The position numbers were made by a program, and so were the translations under genes. From Planctomycetota bacterium (GTDB lineage: Bacteria; Planctomycetota; Phycisphaerae; Sedimentisphaerales; Anaerohalosphaeraceae): a stretch of DNA of 64,000 bases. Below are positions 47,885-57,342 of this stretch, in pieces. The stretch is taken from positions 62,001 to 126,000 of the forward strand of contig VGXU01000001.1 in assembly GCA_016873215.1 (NCBI GenBank). The letters are read 5' to 3'. Under the pieces are notes generated by a model, which was given only the letters and a program-made list of their open reading frames with translations, did not search any database and was not told where the DNA came from. How positions within the stretch are numbered: position 1 is the first letter of the stretch; every line of letters begins with the position of its first letter.

Positions 47885-50103
47885 TCTTTGGACGGTCCTG
47901 TTTTTTCTTTTTGCTGCTGGAGGGAGGCAATGTATCGCTGGATTTGCTGTGTGTCCTGGCCGGAAGACGCCATCATCCCGATTAACTGCTGACAAACAGC
48001 GATTGCTTCATCATACCGTCCCTGGTATTCAAGAGTTTTGGCGAGATTGTCATACGATTCGAAAGCGGAAGGATTGAGTTTTATAACTTGCGAGAAAGCC
48101 TGTGAAGCCGAAGCAAAATCTCCTGTCGTGGCGTATGCGTTTCCGAGATAGGCGTAAGCCGTCGCGGTGGGGTTCTCTGCGGTTTCTTTCTGTAAAGCTT
48201 CAATGGATTTTTTAAGCTGTAGATTTGCCTGTTCTTCTTTACCGGATTGCCTGAGAACTAAACCTAAATTAAAATAAATACTCCCGATATTCCCCTTGTT
48301 TTTTTGGGATTCGTTGTAATCAATTGCTTTCTGAAAAGCCCAGGCGGCTTTTTCCCGCTCTTGTTGAATGGCATAAATCATTCCGATTTCATTGTAGACC
48401 TTAAGAGACAGCCTGTCCTGGGTCTTAACCGCATCCTGATAAAAGGCAATGGATTTATCGAACTTGCCGCTTTTTTTGTTTTCTACCGCTAAATTCATAT
48501 ATTTTGTCGCGAGAAAGTCATCGGCGCTCTCACGTACAACCGGCGCAAGAAGGTTTTCAACCGGCGCAAAATCATCGGACAATACAAGGCTTTTTGTTCT
48601 TGTTTCCAATGTTCCCAGCTCTTCCTCATTAAGCTGCCAAAGGCGGATTTTCCCTTTTGTAAAACCGGAAATGATATTGCCTATGGAAAAAACTTTTTTA
48701 GATGCGACAACGACAAAAGCACTTCGCATCGAATAGGGCGTGCCTTCTTCGGTAACGGCTGAAACATACGGAAAGGTTTTCTTCAGTGTATTTACAACAG
48801 AACCGAGGAAGAGTCCTGAATCGAAAACATCGATCAAATTGACCATATAGACGCCGTCGGGGGTGAGTATTTCGGAAATTTTATCCGTAAATTCTTTTGT
48901 GACCAACTGAAAAGGGACGGAATAATCATTGATCGCATCCTCATAAATAAAATCGTAAAGAGGGATTTTCTGTCCTGAAGATCGCTTGTATAACAGCTCA
49001 TCCACATAATTTCTTGCATCTAACGAGATAGAATTAATTTTGGTATCCCTGCTCAAACCGAATGCGGCCATGGCGGCTTCAGTCACTCCCGGATCAATCT
49101 CGACAACATCCACGCTGCTTTCCGACCAAAGTTTTTGAAGATATCTTGGATAGACATATCCGCCGCCGCCGATGATCATAAAGCGGGGTGTTTTTTTGTC
49201 TTTTGCGAGTCCTTCTGTAACCGCCGCATAGATCCTTGTATAAAAATACTGTAAGCTATCCGGATTATCAAGAAGTATTTCACTGTGCTTTAATTTGTCC
49301 TGGTGAAAAGCCAAGTGGTTTGGATTGTCGTCAATTTTTTTTACAGCGACATAACAATAGGCTGTTTCATCTTCATAAATAACCGAAGAATCCGGTTTTT
49401 CACGGAGTAAAAGGGTCGTCCCTAATTCCTGAGCGGCGGAGGCCTCAGTGGAGCTTAGAAAAAAAAAGACAATCAGAATAACGGCCCATAGATAGACCGG
49501 CCAGGACTTGACGCGATAGGCGACAGCCATCAGGAGAAGTATAAAGGCTATAGTCCATATAATGGCGATGGTTCCCATCGCGGCAATGAGGTAAAACCCG
49601 GCAAGAAAGGTTCCTGCGATACTGCCGGCGGCGCCCCACGCATATATTGTACCTATGGTTTTACCTGTTGCCAGCCCTTTATCGAGAGCCATTTTGGCCA
49701 CAACGGGGCTGATAGTACCCAGAAGCACGGAAGGAAGAAGAAAGACCATGGATACGTGTAAAAAGACGCGAACCGGCCAGCTAAGCCGCCACAGCCAAAG
49801 CCAGTCACCAACCACATTATTCAGGATGACGATGACCACGCAGGCAATGGAGGCCAGACAAAACAGGGCCGAGAGAGTTTTACGGGGCTGGAATTTATCT
49901 GCGAGACGGCCGCCGAGATAGTTGCCGATGGTGATCCCGGCCAGGACAACTCCAATCGCAGAAGTCCATGTATATAGCGAAGAACCCAGATAGCGTGCAA
50001 TAAGCCTGCTGGCAACCAACTCGATTATCATAATGCAGGCGCTGGATATAAAGACGGTTAAACTCGGGATTAAAAGCGTAAAACCCTTTTTACTATTGCC
50101 CAT
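47881..50103 (-). CDS. Fusion of MFS-like membrane domain, spermidine-synthase-like domain and TPR repeats
   Basis: The 740-residue product has about eight helices (1-225), a spermidine-synthase-like fold (about 235-510) with FMIIGGGGYVYPRYL and VDVVEIDPGV, and TPR repeats (about 545-735). The combination is known in several bacteria as fused MFS/spermidine synthase proteins. The polyamine-binding residues of true enzymes are not obvious (GGGGY in place of GGGDG), so aminopropyl transfer is doubtful. The ATG at 50103 follows AAGGA; a TTG two codons earlier is possible. Confidence 0.85.
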   Translation of the reverse strand: MGNSKKGFTLLIPSLTVFISSACIMIIELVASRLIARYLGSSLYTWTSAIGVVLAGITIGNYLGGRLADKFQPRKTLSALFCLASIACVVIVILNNVVGDWLWLWRLSWPVRVFLHVSMVFLLPSVLLGTISPVVAKMALDKGLATGKTIGTIYAWGAAGSIAGTFLAGFYLIAAMGTIAIIWTIAFILLLMAVAYRVKSWPVYLWAVILIVFFFLSSTEASAAQELGTTLLLREKPDSSVIYEDETAYCYVAVKKIDDNPNHLAFHQDKLKHSEILLDNPDSLQYFYTRIYAAVTEGLAKDKKTPRFMIIGGGGYVYPRYLQKLWSESSVDVVEIDPGVTEAAMAAFGLSRDTKINSISLDARNYVDELLYKRSSGQKIPLYDFIYEDAINDYSVPFQLVTKEFTDKISEILTPDGVYMVNLIDVFDSGLFLGSVVNTLKKTFPYVSAVTEEGTPYSMRSAFVVVASKKVFSIGNIISGFTKGKIRLWQLNEEELGTLETRTKSLVLSDDFAPVENLLAPVVRESADDFLATKYMNLAVENKKSGKFDKSIAFYQDAVKTQDRLSLKVYNEIGMIYAIQQEREKAAWAFQKAIDYNESQKNKGNIGSIYFNLGLVLRQSGKEEQANLQLKKSIEALQKETAENPTATAYAYLGNAYATTGDFASASQAFSQVIKLNPSAFESYDNLAKTLEYQGRYDEAIAVCQQLIGMMASSGQDTQQIQRYIASLQQQKEKTGPSKD

Positions 50104-50274
50104 TGTCAAGTCCTTAAAAAGTGATTTTGGAAGTTATTATATCAGGGAAAACAAATGCGGCAAGTACTAATAGTATGCGGTTACCCATTTTGAAACAGGC
50201 AGGTAAAATCTTCGTAGTTCACCCAAAAAACGAGAGTGATGAGTTTACACCGTTGGTTTGTTGTCTGGCGATAA

Positions 50275-51696
50275 TTATTGAACTTTTAAGAATTTCCTGT
50301 CCTGAATATCATAGCCGTTGTCGAAGAACAGGCGAACTTCATAGTCCCCCGGCTCAAGAACGGAGGTAAACGTTACAAAGCCTTCTGTTATGCCGGGCGT
50401 GCTGATTTGAGTGCCGTCCGTATAATACCAGTCTATTATCACTCCCGCATAAGGCTCTATAGAAGCTCCTTTTGCGCACAATCCCAGCCAGTCAAACTGA
50501 TTGCCGGGCATATTGGAGAAAGAGGCCACAATCGGCTCGCCGGGAAGGTACGTCGTTTTATCCAGGAGCAAGACCGCATCGATATTGACCTTCAGCCAGT
50601 TGGAGGCAAAGATCAGGATGTCGCCCATGTCAACCGTACCGTTATGATTGAAGTCTTCCCGGCGGGGCTGGTCAAGGACTTGCCATTCGCCGGAGAAGGC
50701 CGAGAAATCCGGGGCGGCGACCTGTTCGTCACAAGTAATGTCGGCGACATTTCCTTTATGAACGACCGACAGGCTTGCCTCCGGGGTTCCGCCGTACGAG
50801 CCGGCGTTGATTCTTTTGCCGTGAGGCCAGGACTCTTCACAATAACCGCTGGCAGGGTCGCCTAAATCAATCCCCGGGCTTGTGACCGTGTCTTTGACCC
50901 AGGTCTTGGAATTGGGGTCCCATCGACCCTTTTGGGATTTCAGATGAAAGTCATTATCTCCCGTATTAACAAAGCAAGGATCCTGACCGTAGATACAGTT
51001 TTCAAAAAATAAACGTATCTGATTTTTCCAATTGCTTTGCAGCATACTGTAAACCACATATGTTCCTGGATGAAAACCGGATTTACACATATGAAAATCG
51101 TAATCAATGTCATTTGGTTCGTTATCCCAGAAAATATTGTTGCTTACCGTAAACACCCCTCCGTTATGAATGTTAGTGCTTATGCCGACAGCGCCTCCTT
51201 TTACATCTGCCGTATTACGATAGAATGTGCAATTGACAACTTTTGTATCCGGGCCGGGTGTACAATAGATACAGGCGGCATTCTCTATAAAAATACAATT
51301 ACGGATTATACAACTTACTCCCCAAAGGTTTATAGCGGGGGAAGACCCGATCGTACTACAACGAACAATTGTAAAACCCTCAATAACCGGGGCGCCGGAC
51401 TCAATAAGTACAACACAGGGAGTCTCCGCTTGACAGTCAATGATACAATGAGTTGGCCCATTTTCACTCCGCAGGGTTATGGTTTTACCCCAAAAGTGGA
51501 TATTCCGATTTCCCGTACCGATATAAGTACCATCGGCGAGCACCACTTCGTCTCCATTTGCGGACGCATCGATTGCCGCCTGAATGGTGGGGTATTGCGA
51601 GGGAACATGTCTTTCAACAGCGATAGCGGAACTGGATATAAGAAAAAACAGTGAAAAAGCGAAGACACAAAATAATTTCGAAAGATTCTTCCCCAT
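50275..51696 (-). CDS. Exported right-handed beta-helix protein with dockerin-like module
   Basis: The 473-residue product has a signal peptide (about 8-27), a parallel beta-helix of pectate-lyase type (30-330) beginning VPSQYPTIQAAIDASANGDE, and a dockerin-like calcium module EDFNHNGTVDMGDILIFASN (about 350-370). It ends with a beta-sandwich domain. The ATG at 51696 follows AGGAGG with good spacing. It is likely a secreted polysaccharide-binding or -cleaving protein; catalytic residues are not evident. Confidence 0.82.
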   Translation of the reverse strand: MGKNLSKLFCVFAFSLFFLISSSAIAVERHVPSQYPTIQAAIDASANGDEVVLADGTYIGTGNRNIHFWGKTITLRSENGPTHCIIDCQAETPCVVLIESGAPVIEGFTIVRCSTIGSSPAINLWGVSCIIRNCIFIENAACIYCTPGPDTKVVNCTFYRNTADVKGGAVGISTNIHNGGVFTVSNNIFWDNEPNDIDYDFHMCKSGFHPGTYVVYSMLQSNWKNQIRLFFENCIYGQDPCFVNTGDNDFHLKSQKGRWDPNSKTWVKDTVTSPGIDLGDPASGYCEESWPHGKRINAGSYGGTPEASLSVVHKGNVADITCDEQVAAPDFSAFSGEWQVLDQPRREDFNHNGTVDMGDILIFASNWLKVNIDAVLLLDKTTYLPGEPIVASFSNMPGNQFDWLGLCAKGASIEPYAGVIIDWYYTDGTQISTPGITEGFVTFTSVLEPGDYEVRLFFDNGYDIQDRKFLKVQ

Positions 51697-51873
51697 TATA
51701 GGCCTCCTCTTCAAAAGAAGATAAGCTTACCTTTCTCGATTATATTAATTATTGATGATATACTTAGTAGGGGTTGTTTGTCAAGTCAATTTAACCGTGC
51801 GAATTACCCATCTTGAATCGGACAATAAAAACCGCTGTTTTTCGCTCAAAAACTGACTTCTGAGGGAAGTCTT

Positions 51874-52365
51874 TTAATACCCCCAATATGAGTTGCCCTG
51901 GGAATCCGTACCTATCGAGTCAATCCGGAACTCCTTTGTTTCGGGTTTATAAATCCACCCATTTACTCCGGCCGGAGCGGCGGGGAAAAGTTCTCCATTT
52001 TTGATAATTCGAACTGAAACTATTCCGTTAAACGGATTTTTCGCAAGGGCCGAGATATAACCTCCGTTTTTCAATTGAGAGCCGAATTGTAAAAAATTTG
52101 GGATCATAGTTGGATTATTACTTGGGTATCCAGGCGCTACATCGTTGTGTTCGGCGGCGTAGCGTTCGATGGCTTCGCGGAGAATTCGTAAAGTATCTTT
52201 CGCGGCGGCTTCTTTGGCCTGCGCTGCGTGTGCCTGAAACTCCGGCAGTACAATCGCCGCCAGAATGCCCAGTATGCCCACGACGATAAGCATCTCGACC
52301 AGCGTAAAGCCGATGTTCGATCTTCGATTTTTGATTTTCGATTTATTAAATTTCTTAATTCTCAA
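51874..52365 (-). CDS. Type II secretion/pilus pseudopilin (GspG-like)
   Basis: The 163-residue product has the prepilin motif G|FTLVEMLIVVGILGILAAIV (cleavage after G19) with the expected glutamate at +5, followed by a pseudopilin head. The basic leader MRIKKFNKSKIKNRRSNIG is encoded by the A-rich dispersed repeat that runs upstream, and the only start available is a TTG at 52365 without a ribosome site; an in-frame stop lies just upstream. It may be a structural pseudopilin such as GspG; no secretion-motor genes are nearby. Confidence 0.8.
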   Translation of the reverse strand: MRIKKFNKSKIKNRRSNIGFTLVEMLIVVGILGILAAIVLPEFQAHAAQAKEAAAKDTLRILREAIERYAAEHNDVAPGYPSNNPTMIPNFLQFGSQLKNGGYISALAKNPFNGIVSVRIIKNGELFPAAPAGVNGWIYKPETKEFRIDSIGTDSQGNSYWGY

Positions 52366-52383
52366 TTCTCAATTCTCAATTCG
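52311..52383. repeat. A-rich repeat running into the pseudopilin leader
   Basis: The + strand reads TCGATC/TTCGATTTTTGATTTTCGATT and then three copies of AATTCTC. The minus strand is the A-rich repeat family seen at about 396-430. The first part encodes residues 1-18 of the pseudopilin; the rest is upstream spacer. Confidence 0.7.
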
Positions 52384-52514
52384 TATAGATAGACCTTTTT
52401 CCGCTCTCTTATCGGCCTATTTGGGAAACAGCTTAATTTGGATTACGGATGTTTTACCATGAAGCCCTTGAAGGTCTGGAAGAATTTAACATTATTCATT
52501 AATCAATAATCATT

Positions 52515-54194
52515 TCACAAGGGTTTCCAGAAGGTTTCCTCCAGCCAGAATCCGGAAAAAACGGCAAAGTCCGATAAGTCCGTTTTGCCATTGCCGGTTA
52601 AATCGGCCTGCAGAGGAGGGGTATTCGAGAGCCATTCGTCGCAAAATACCAGCAGGTCGTCCAAATCGACAATGCCGTCGGTATTAAAATCGGCGGCGAT
52701 TAAGTGCATCTCATCGGCGCCGATATCAACCCTGCCGTTGAAAATACGCGATTCGCCGTCAATATCGAGACTTCCCGATGGGAAAGATGCGGCCGGGTTG
52801 CCGGCATTGACACAGGGCGAAAAAGGCATAATGTGGAAATTATTTGGGCCGGAGAAATTCGGGTCGGCGGAGATATTGCCGTTGGTTCCTGTCCGGTCGC
52901 CAATTGTCGGATTATAGTTACCAAGAGTATTTTGCCAGAGATCGTTGAACTGAATGATTGTTGAAGGATCGGCAGATTCAATTCCATATCCCCCGCTCGT
53001 ATAAGCTATAATATTACCGGAGATAAGCGGCGAAGTCTTTGATTCGCACAAAATTCCTGCACTCTTGCTGGTGGATTTTGAGTTATAAGCAATAGTGTTG
53101 TTAATGACGTTTCCTGTAGCCGTAGAGTTAAACTTTATTGCCGGGCCTTTATTATACATCAGTACATTATTGCTTATGGTTACGTTGCTTTCCCAGTAAA
53201 CCGCTATCCCGCCGCTGTAATAATCCTGATTGTTCAGGATATAATTTCTTGTAATAACGGGCCTGGAGCGAAAGTACACATAAATACCGCCGCCTCCGCC
53301 GCCTGCTATGGTTGAGTTTTCAATTATAATATTTTTATCTATCACAGGGGATGACTCATATGTTATATGAATGCCGCTGCCAAGAGCACTATTATTTGAA
53401 GCGATATAATTATTTTGAATTAAGCCGTGGGACCATTGGCGAAAATGGATTCCGCCGCCGTAGCTTTCTGCGTGATTGTTTTGGATGATATTGTCGGAGA
53501 TGTTTGCGTCAACGCCTTGAAAGCAAACGATGGCGCCGCCGTCGCCGTGGTTGTGAACTTCGTGAGTAGTATTCGGCGGCGAATAACCGTGATTAACAAT
53601 TGCCTGATTGGATTCAAATGTATTGTAACTGATGACAGGCTGTAAATGAACAGGCGGGTCGGAAGGATTAGCAGGATTGACGGGATTGCCATAGACATAA
53701 ATGCCGCCGCCTTCGCCGGCCAGATTATTGACAATGCGGTTTTTTGTAATCGTGGGCTGAGACATATTATAACAGACCACACCGCCTCCGCAGCGGTTCC
53801 AATAGGCCGTATAATACCGCCACGCAATCGCGACCCACGTTCCCGTGCCGCCGGTGATGGTAAATCCTTCCAGCACGGAATTATTGCCCTCGCCGTGATT
53901 GAATGTCACGACGCTGGCGTTGTTAATGTCGGCGGGGGCGGAGCCGTTTATGATTGTGGCCGCGACGGTATTCGGGTCATCCGGATTTGAAGAGCGAACA
54001 GTAATCGCCTTGCCGAGAAAGTTGATATTTTCAAAATAAGTTCCCGGATTTACGACAACGGTATCTTCGTTTATGGAATTCTCAATTGCGAACTGAATGG
54101 TGGGATAATCCGCCGACGGGACGGTTCGTACTTGAGCCTGCAATCCCGCCGCGGCGCAGAAAAACAAAACACATTTTAAAAGTCGAGCTTTCAT
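52515..54194 (-). CDS. Exported right-handed beta-helix protein with dockerin-like module
   Basis: The 559-residue product has a signal peptide (CVLFFCAAAGLQAQ) and a long parallel beta-helix (about 20-470) starting VPSADYPTIQFAIENSINED, similar to the 50275 protein. The end carries two calcium-loop-like motifs, DFNTDGIVDLDDLLVF and DLTGNGKTDLSDFAVF, typical of the planctomycete dockerin-like tail. The ATG at 54194 is preferred (signal peptide begins there); an in-frame codon at 54275 is less likely. Probably secreted and polysaccharide-related, with no visible catalytic residues. Confidence 0.82.
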   Translation of the reverse strand: MKARLLKCVLFFCAAAGLQAQVRTVPSADYPTIQFAIENSINEDTVVVNPGTYFENINFLGKAITVRSSNPDDPNTVAATIINGSAPADINNASVVTFNHGEGNNSVLEGFTITGGTGTWVAIAWRYYTAYWNRCGGGVVCYNMSQPTITKNRIVNNLAGEGGGIYVYGNPVNPANPSDPPVHLQPVISYNTFESNQAIVNHGYSPPNTTHEVHNHGDGGAIVCFQGVDANISDNIIQNNHAESYGGGIHFRQWSHGLIQNNYIASNNSALGSGIHITYESSPVIDKNIIIENSTIAGGGGGGIYVYFRSRPVITRNYILNNQDYYSGGIAVYWESNVTISNNVLMYNKGPAIKFNSTATGNVINNTIAYNSKSTSKSAGILCESKTSPLISGNIIAYTSGGYGIESADPSTIIQFNDLWQNTLGNYNPTIGDRTGTNGNISADPNFSGPNNFHIMPFSPCVNAGNPAASFPSGSLDIDGESRIFNGRVDIGADEMHLIAADFNTDGIVDLDDLLVFCDEWLSNTPPLQADLTGNGKTDLSDFAVFSGFWLEETFWKPL

Positions 54195-54363
54195 CACTTC
54201 AATTCTTCGGCTAAGAAGACCTCCGTATTCATTTAAGTATATCAAAAACCGGAGGTGAAAAGCAATCCGCGCCAAAGAAAACTTGTGAAACCCCCGTTAT
54301 TCTGGTAAATTCCGGCGGAATAAGACTGACAAAAAGAAGCAATTTTACATAAGGAAACGGATT

Positions 54364-55638
54364 ATGAAGGTACTTTTGGTCGGCGGCGGCGGCAGGGAAC
54401 ACGCCCTCGCATGGAAACTCGCCCAGTCAAAGAAGCTAAAAAAGCTCTACATTGCCCCCGGCAACCCCGGCACGGCCCAGTACGGCCAAAATGTCAACAT
54501 CCCCGATACCGATATCCCGGCCCTTGTCGAATTTGCAAAAACCAACAAAATCGACCTGGCCATTATCGGACCCGAAGACCCGCTGGCCGGAGGGGTCGTG
54601 GATGCCCTCGAAAAGGCCGGGGTAATGGCTTTCGGCCCTATGGCCTCCGCAGCCCAGATTGAGGCCGACAAGGCCTTTGCCAAGCAGATTATGCGGTCTA
54701 ACAGCATCCCGACGGCCGAGAGCAGAACGTTCGATAATTTCGAAGACGCCAAGTCCTATATTGCCAGCCGGGACGAGCCGGTCGTGGTTAAGGCTTCCGG
54801 TCTGGCCAAGGGTAAGGGTGTCTTTGTCTGTAATGAGCCATCCCAGGCGATCCTCGCCGCAGAAAAAATTATGATCGGCAAACTCTTCGGCCCGGCCGGA
54901 CGAATCGTCGTCGTCGAAGATAAACTCCTCGGACAGGAAGCATCCATCCTCGCCTTTGTCGATGGCCGCAGCATCTATGTGATGGAATCGGCCCAGGACC
55001 ATAAACCCATCGGCGACGGCGACACAGGCGAAAACACCGGCGGAATGGGTGCCTACAGCCCCGCGCCGGTGGTAACTGACAAGCTGATGGAGCAGATTGT
55101 CCGCGAAATTCTTGTACCGACGATTGATGGGATGAATCGCAACGATACACCGTACAAGGGCGTGCTGTACGCAGGCCTGATGCTGACGCAGGGCGGACCG
55201 CGGGTGCTCGAATTTAACGCCCGTTTCGGAGACCCGGAAACGCAGCCGATTCTGATGCGGATGAAAAGCGATCTGCTGGATGTGCTGCTCGCGGTCTGCA
55301 AAGGCAAGCTGGACGAAATTACCATTCAATGGGATTCACGCCCGGCGGTGTGTGTCGTGATGGCTTCGGGCGGATACCCCGGCGCGTATGAAAAAGGCAA
55401 GGTAATCACCGGCCTCGACGCGGCGGCAAAGCTGAAAGATGTGATGGTGTTTCACGCGGGAACCGCCGAAAAAGACGGCCGAATCGTCACCGCCGGAGGA
55501 CGGGTTTTGGGTGTCACGGCGCTGGGCGATACAATCGCGCAGGCCAAGGCACGGGCTTATGAAGCCGTGGCGAGGATTGCTTTCGAAGGTGCATACTGCC
55601 GAAAAGATATCGCCGATAAAGCCATCGAAAAAAGTTAA
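54364..55638 (+). CDS. purD: Phosphoribosylamine-glycine ligase
   Basis: PurD joins phosphoribosylamine and glycine using ATP, the second step of purine synthesis. The 424-residue ATP-grasp enzyme starts MKVLLVGGGGREHALAWKLA and has AIIGPEDPLAGG, VVKASGLAKGKGV and the family signature RFGDPETQPIL. All domains are full length. ATAAGGAAACGG precedes the ATG. No other pur gene is nearby. Confidence 0.97.
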   Translation: MKVLLVGGGGREHALAWKLAQSKKLKKLYIAPGNPGTAQYGQNVNIPDTDIPALVEFAKTNKIDLAIIGPEDPLAGGVVDALEKAGVMAFGPMASAAQIEADKAFAKQIMRSNSIPTAESRTFDNFEDAKSYIASRDEPVVVKASGLAKGKGVFVCNEPSQAILAAEKIMIGKLFGPAGRIVVVEDKLLGQEASILAFVDGRSIYVMESAQDHKPIGDGDTGENTGGMGAYSPAPVVTDKLMEQIVREILVPTIDGMNRNDTPYKGVLYAGLMLTQGGPRVLEFNARFGDPETQPILMRMKSDLLDVLLAVCKGKLDEITIQWDSRPAVCVVMASGGYPGAYEKGKVITGLDAAAKLKDVMVFHAGTAEKDGRIVTAGGRVLGVTALGDTIAQAKARAYEAVARIAFEGAYCRKDIADKAIEKS

Positions 55639-55716
55639 AAGTTAAAATCCAAAAGTCAAAAATACGATGTAAAGATTTTTATTTTCTCAGCCCCCGCACG
55701 GGGCGAGATGTTGTAG

Positions 55717-55736
55717 CCACGCCCGTAAGGGCGTGG
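55717..55736. repeat. CCACGCCC-GTAA-GGGCGTGG hairpin
   Basis: Perfect 8-bp arms enclose a GNRA-type GTAA tetraloop. It lies between purD and the following terminator. This palindrome is a common dispersed element in environmental genomes. Confidence 0.75.
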
Positions 55737-55761
55737 AATAAAAATCTGCCCAAATAAAAAA

Positions 55762-55790
55762 AGCCTTTCCAAATCGGAAAGGCTTTTTGT
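55762..55790. terminator. Bidirectional rho-independent terminator
   Basis: AGCCTTTCC (55762-55770) and GGAAAGGCT (55776-55784) form a perfect 9-bp stem, preceded by seven A residues and followed by a T-rich run. It serves both purD and the convergent SH3-domain gene ending at 55846. Confidence 0.9.
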
Positions 55791-55845
55791 TTTGTCATCC
55801 AAACTGCTTGTTGAAAACAAGCAGAGCACCCAAAGAGATGCGAAA

Positions 55846-57231
55846 CTATTCTTTCAGTTCTTCGATTTTGGACGCCGTGACTAATGTCACCAGCTCCTTG
55901 GAACTATTGACGATTCTGCCGACGACGCCGACTTTCTTATTGAAAAGGGCCTCGGCGCTGCCCGCCATGGACGCATCAGACAAAACGATGTACGCGATAA
56001 CCCTGTTCTGTTCATTCATCAGCAGATATCGCTTCGGGCCGGCCTTCCCGCTATACACATAAGACGGCTTCAATGTGCCGCTCATAATGTACTGTTCATA
56101 TTTTTGAGAAATCTTCTCAATCTGCGCTTTGCGGGCCTCGTCAATCTGCTTGCGAATGTCGGCCATCTTTTGTTCCTGCTGCTGCACCTCGGCGCCTGCG
56201 GTGATCGCCAGTTCGTAACGTTTGATGATGTCGGAAAGCGATTGCGCATATTGGGCCGCGATGCCGGCATTATTCGGGTCGGCTAGAATCGGCGCCAGAG
56301 CCTTTTTGTACGCATCGTATTTCTGTTCCATCACCGGCTTTTTATTCTCTTCTTCCACCTTGGTCGTCAGTTCACGGCACAGCTTCATATATGTCTGTTC
56401 CATGCTCGGTCGAGGCGGGGCAACGGGCTTGGGTTTTTCTTTTTTGACTTCTTTGACAGGTTCGGTCACCTCTTTCAGACCGCCGGCGGGTGCTTCAGGT
56501 TTGGGTTCTTCTTTTTTGAAAGCCTTAAGACAATCGCCGCTGACCCACAGATAGGAGTCCGCGGGAGGACTGATTTTATAATAATCGCCTTCCCCGGCCG
56601 GGTCGCCAATGATTTCCACCACGGCATCTTTGTTGAGCTTGGTCTGCATGCTTGACGACCGCATTGGCTCAACAAAATCAGAACCTGCCCATACCCTCAC
56701 GGCATCGCCCGTAACAACACCTTTTTTGGGATTGGCCGGATCGAGTTTCACATAATTTTTGGATATCCATGAAAAACTTCCCGGCGGCGGCAGGATTTGA
56801 AACCAGTTGTTCTGAGTAAAACCGATGACCGTCACACGCTGCGGGGCGCTGAGTTTGCCGCAATGATAATACGCCGTTCCGGGGCCGCTGCGAACATAGA
56901 CTTCTGTGCCGACAATTTCAGCGATATAAGGAAATTGTGGCGCCTGTTCCGCGGGTTTGGTTTCCGGTGCGGCCGGCGGATTGGACGGTGCCGGGGATTG
57001 TTCCGGGGCGGCGGGTTTTGCTGCCGGAGCTGCAGGCGCAGAAGACTGGCTTGGAGCTGCCGCCGATGGAGCCGGCGTTGCGGGCTGTTGGGGCGTATCG
57101 GGTTTCGCTGCTGGTGCCGCCGAAGGCGGGTTAGCCGGTGCGGCCGACTGTTTTTCTTCTGCGGCCGAGGCTGCTGATACTAATGCAAAAACCGTCAACG
57201 CGACGAAAAATCCTTTTTTCAAGGTACACAT
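55846..57231 (-). CDS. Exported SH3-domain protein with Pro/Ala-rich linker
   Basis: The 461-residue product has a signal peptide (about 5-22), a Pro/Ala-rich linker (25-95), two SH3-like domains (GTEVYVRSGPGTAYYHCGKL near 110-130, and GDAVRVWAGSDFVEPM), and a charged C-terminal half with helical DIIKRYELAITAGAEVQQQ. Bacterial SH3 domains bind cell-wall peptides or glycans. ATG 57231 follows GGGAG with the signal peptide directly behind it. Function unknown; probably periplasmic or envelope-bound. Confidence 0.75.
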   Translation of the reverse strand: MCTLKKGFFVALTVFALVSAASAAEEKQSAAPANPPSAAPAAKPDTPQQPATPAPSAAAPSQSSAPAAPAAKPAAPEQSPAPSNPPAAPETKPAEQAPQFPYIAEIVGTEVYVRSGPGTAYYHCGKLSAPQRVTVIGFTQNNWFQILPPPGSFSWISKNYVKLDPANPKKGVVTGDAVRVWAGSDFVEPMRSSSMQTKLNKDAVVEIIGDPAGEGDYYKISPPADSYLWVSGDCLKAFKKEEPKPEAPAGGLKEVTEPVKEVKKEKPKPVAPPRPSMEQTYMKLCRELTTKVEEENKKPVMEQKYDAYKKALAPILADPNNAGIAAQYAQSLSDIIKRYELAITAGAEVQQQEQKMADIRKQIDEARKAQIEKISQKYEQYIMSGTLKPSYVYSGKAGPKRYLLMNEQNRVIAYIVLSDASMAGSAEALFNKKVGVVGRIVNSSKELVTLVTASKIEELKE

Positions 57232-57342
57232 TGTAGAGTCTCCCAAAAACGAGTACAATTTTAATTCGGGACAATCTGATTCCATTATCTTTAAAATCTC
57301 AGATTATCACTCTCTTGCCGTCTTGTCAATTGTTTTTCGCGG

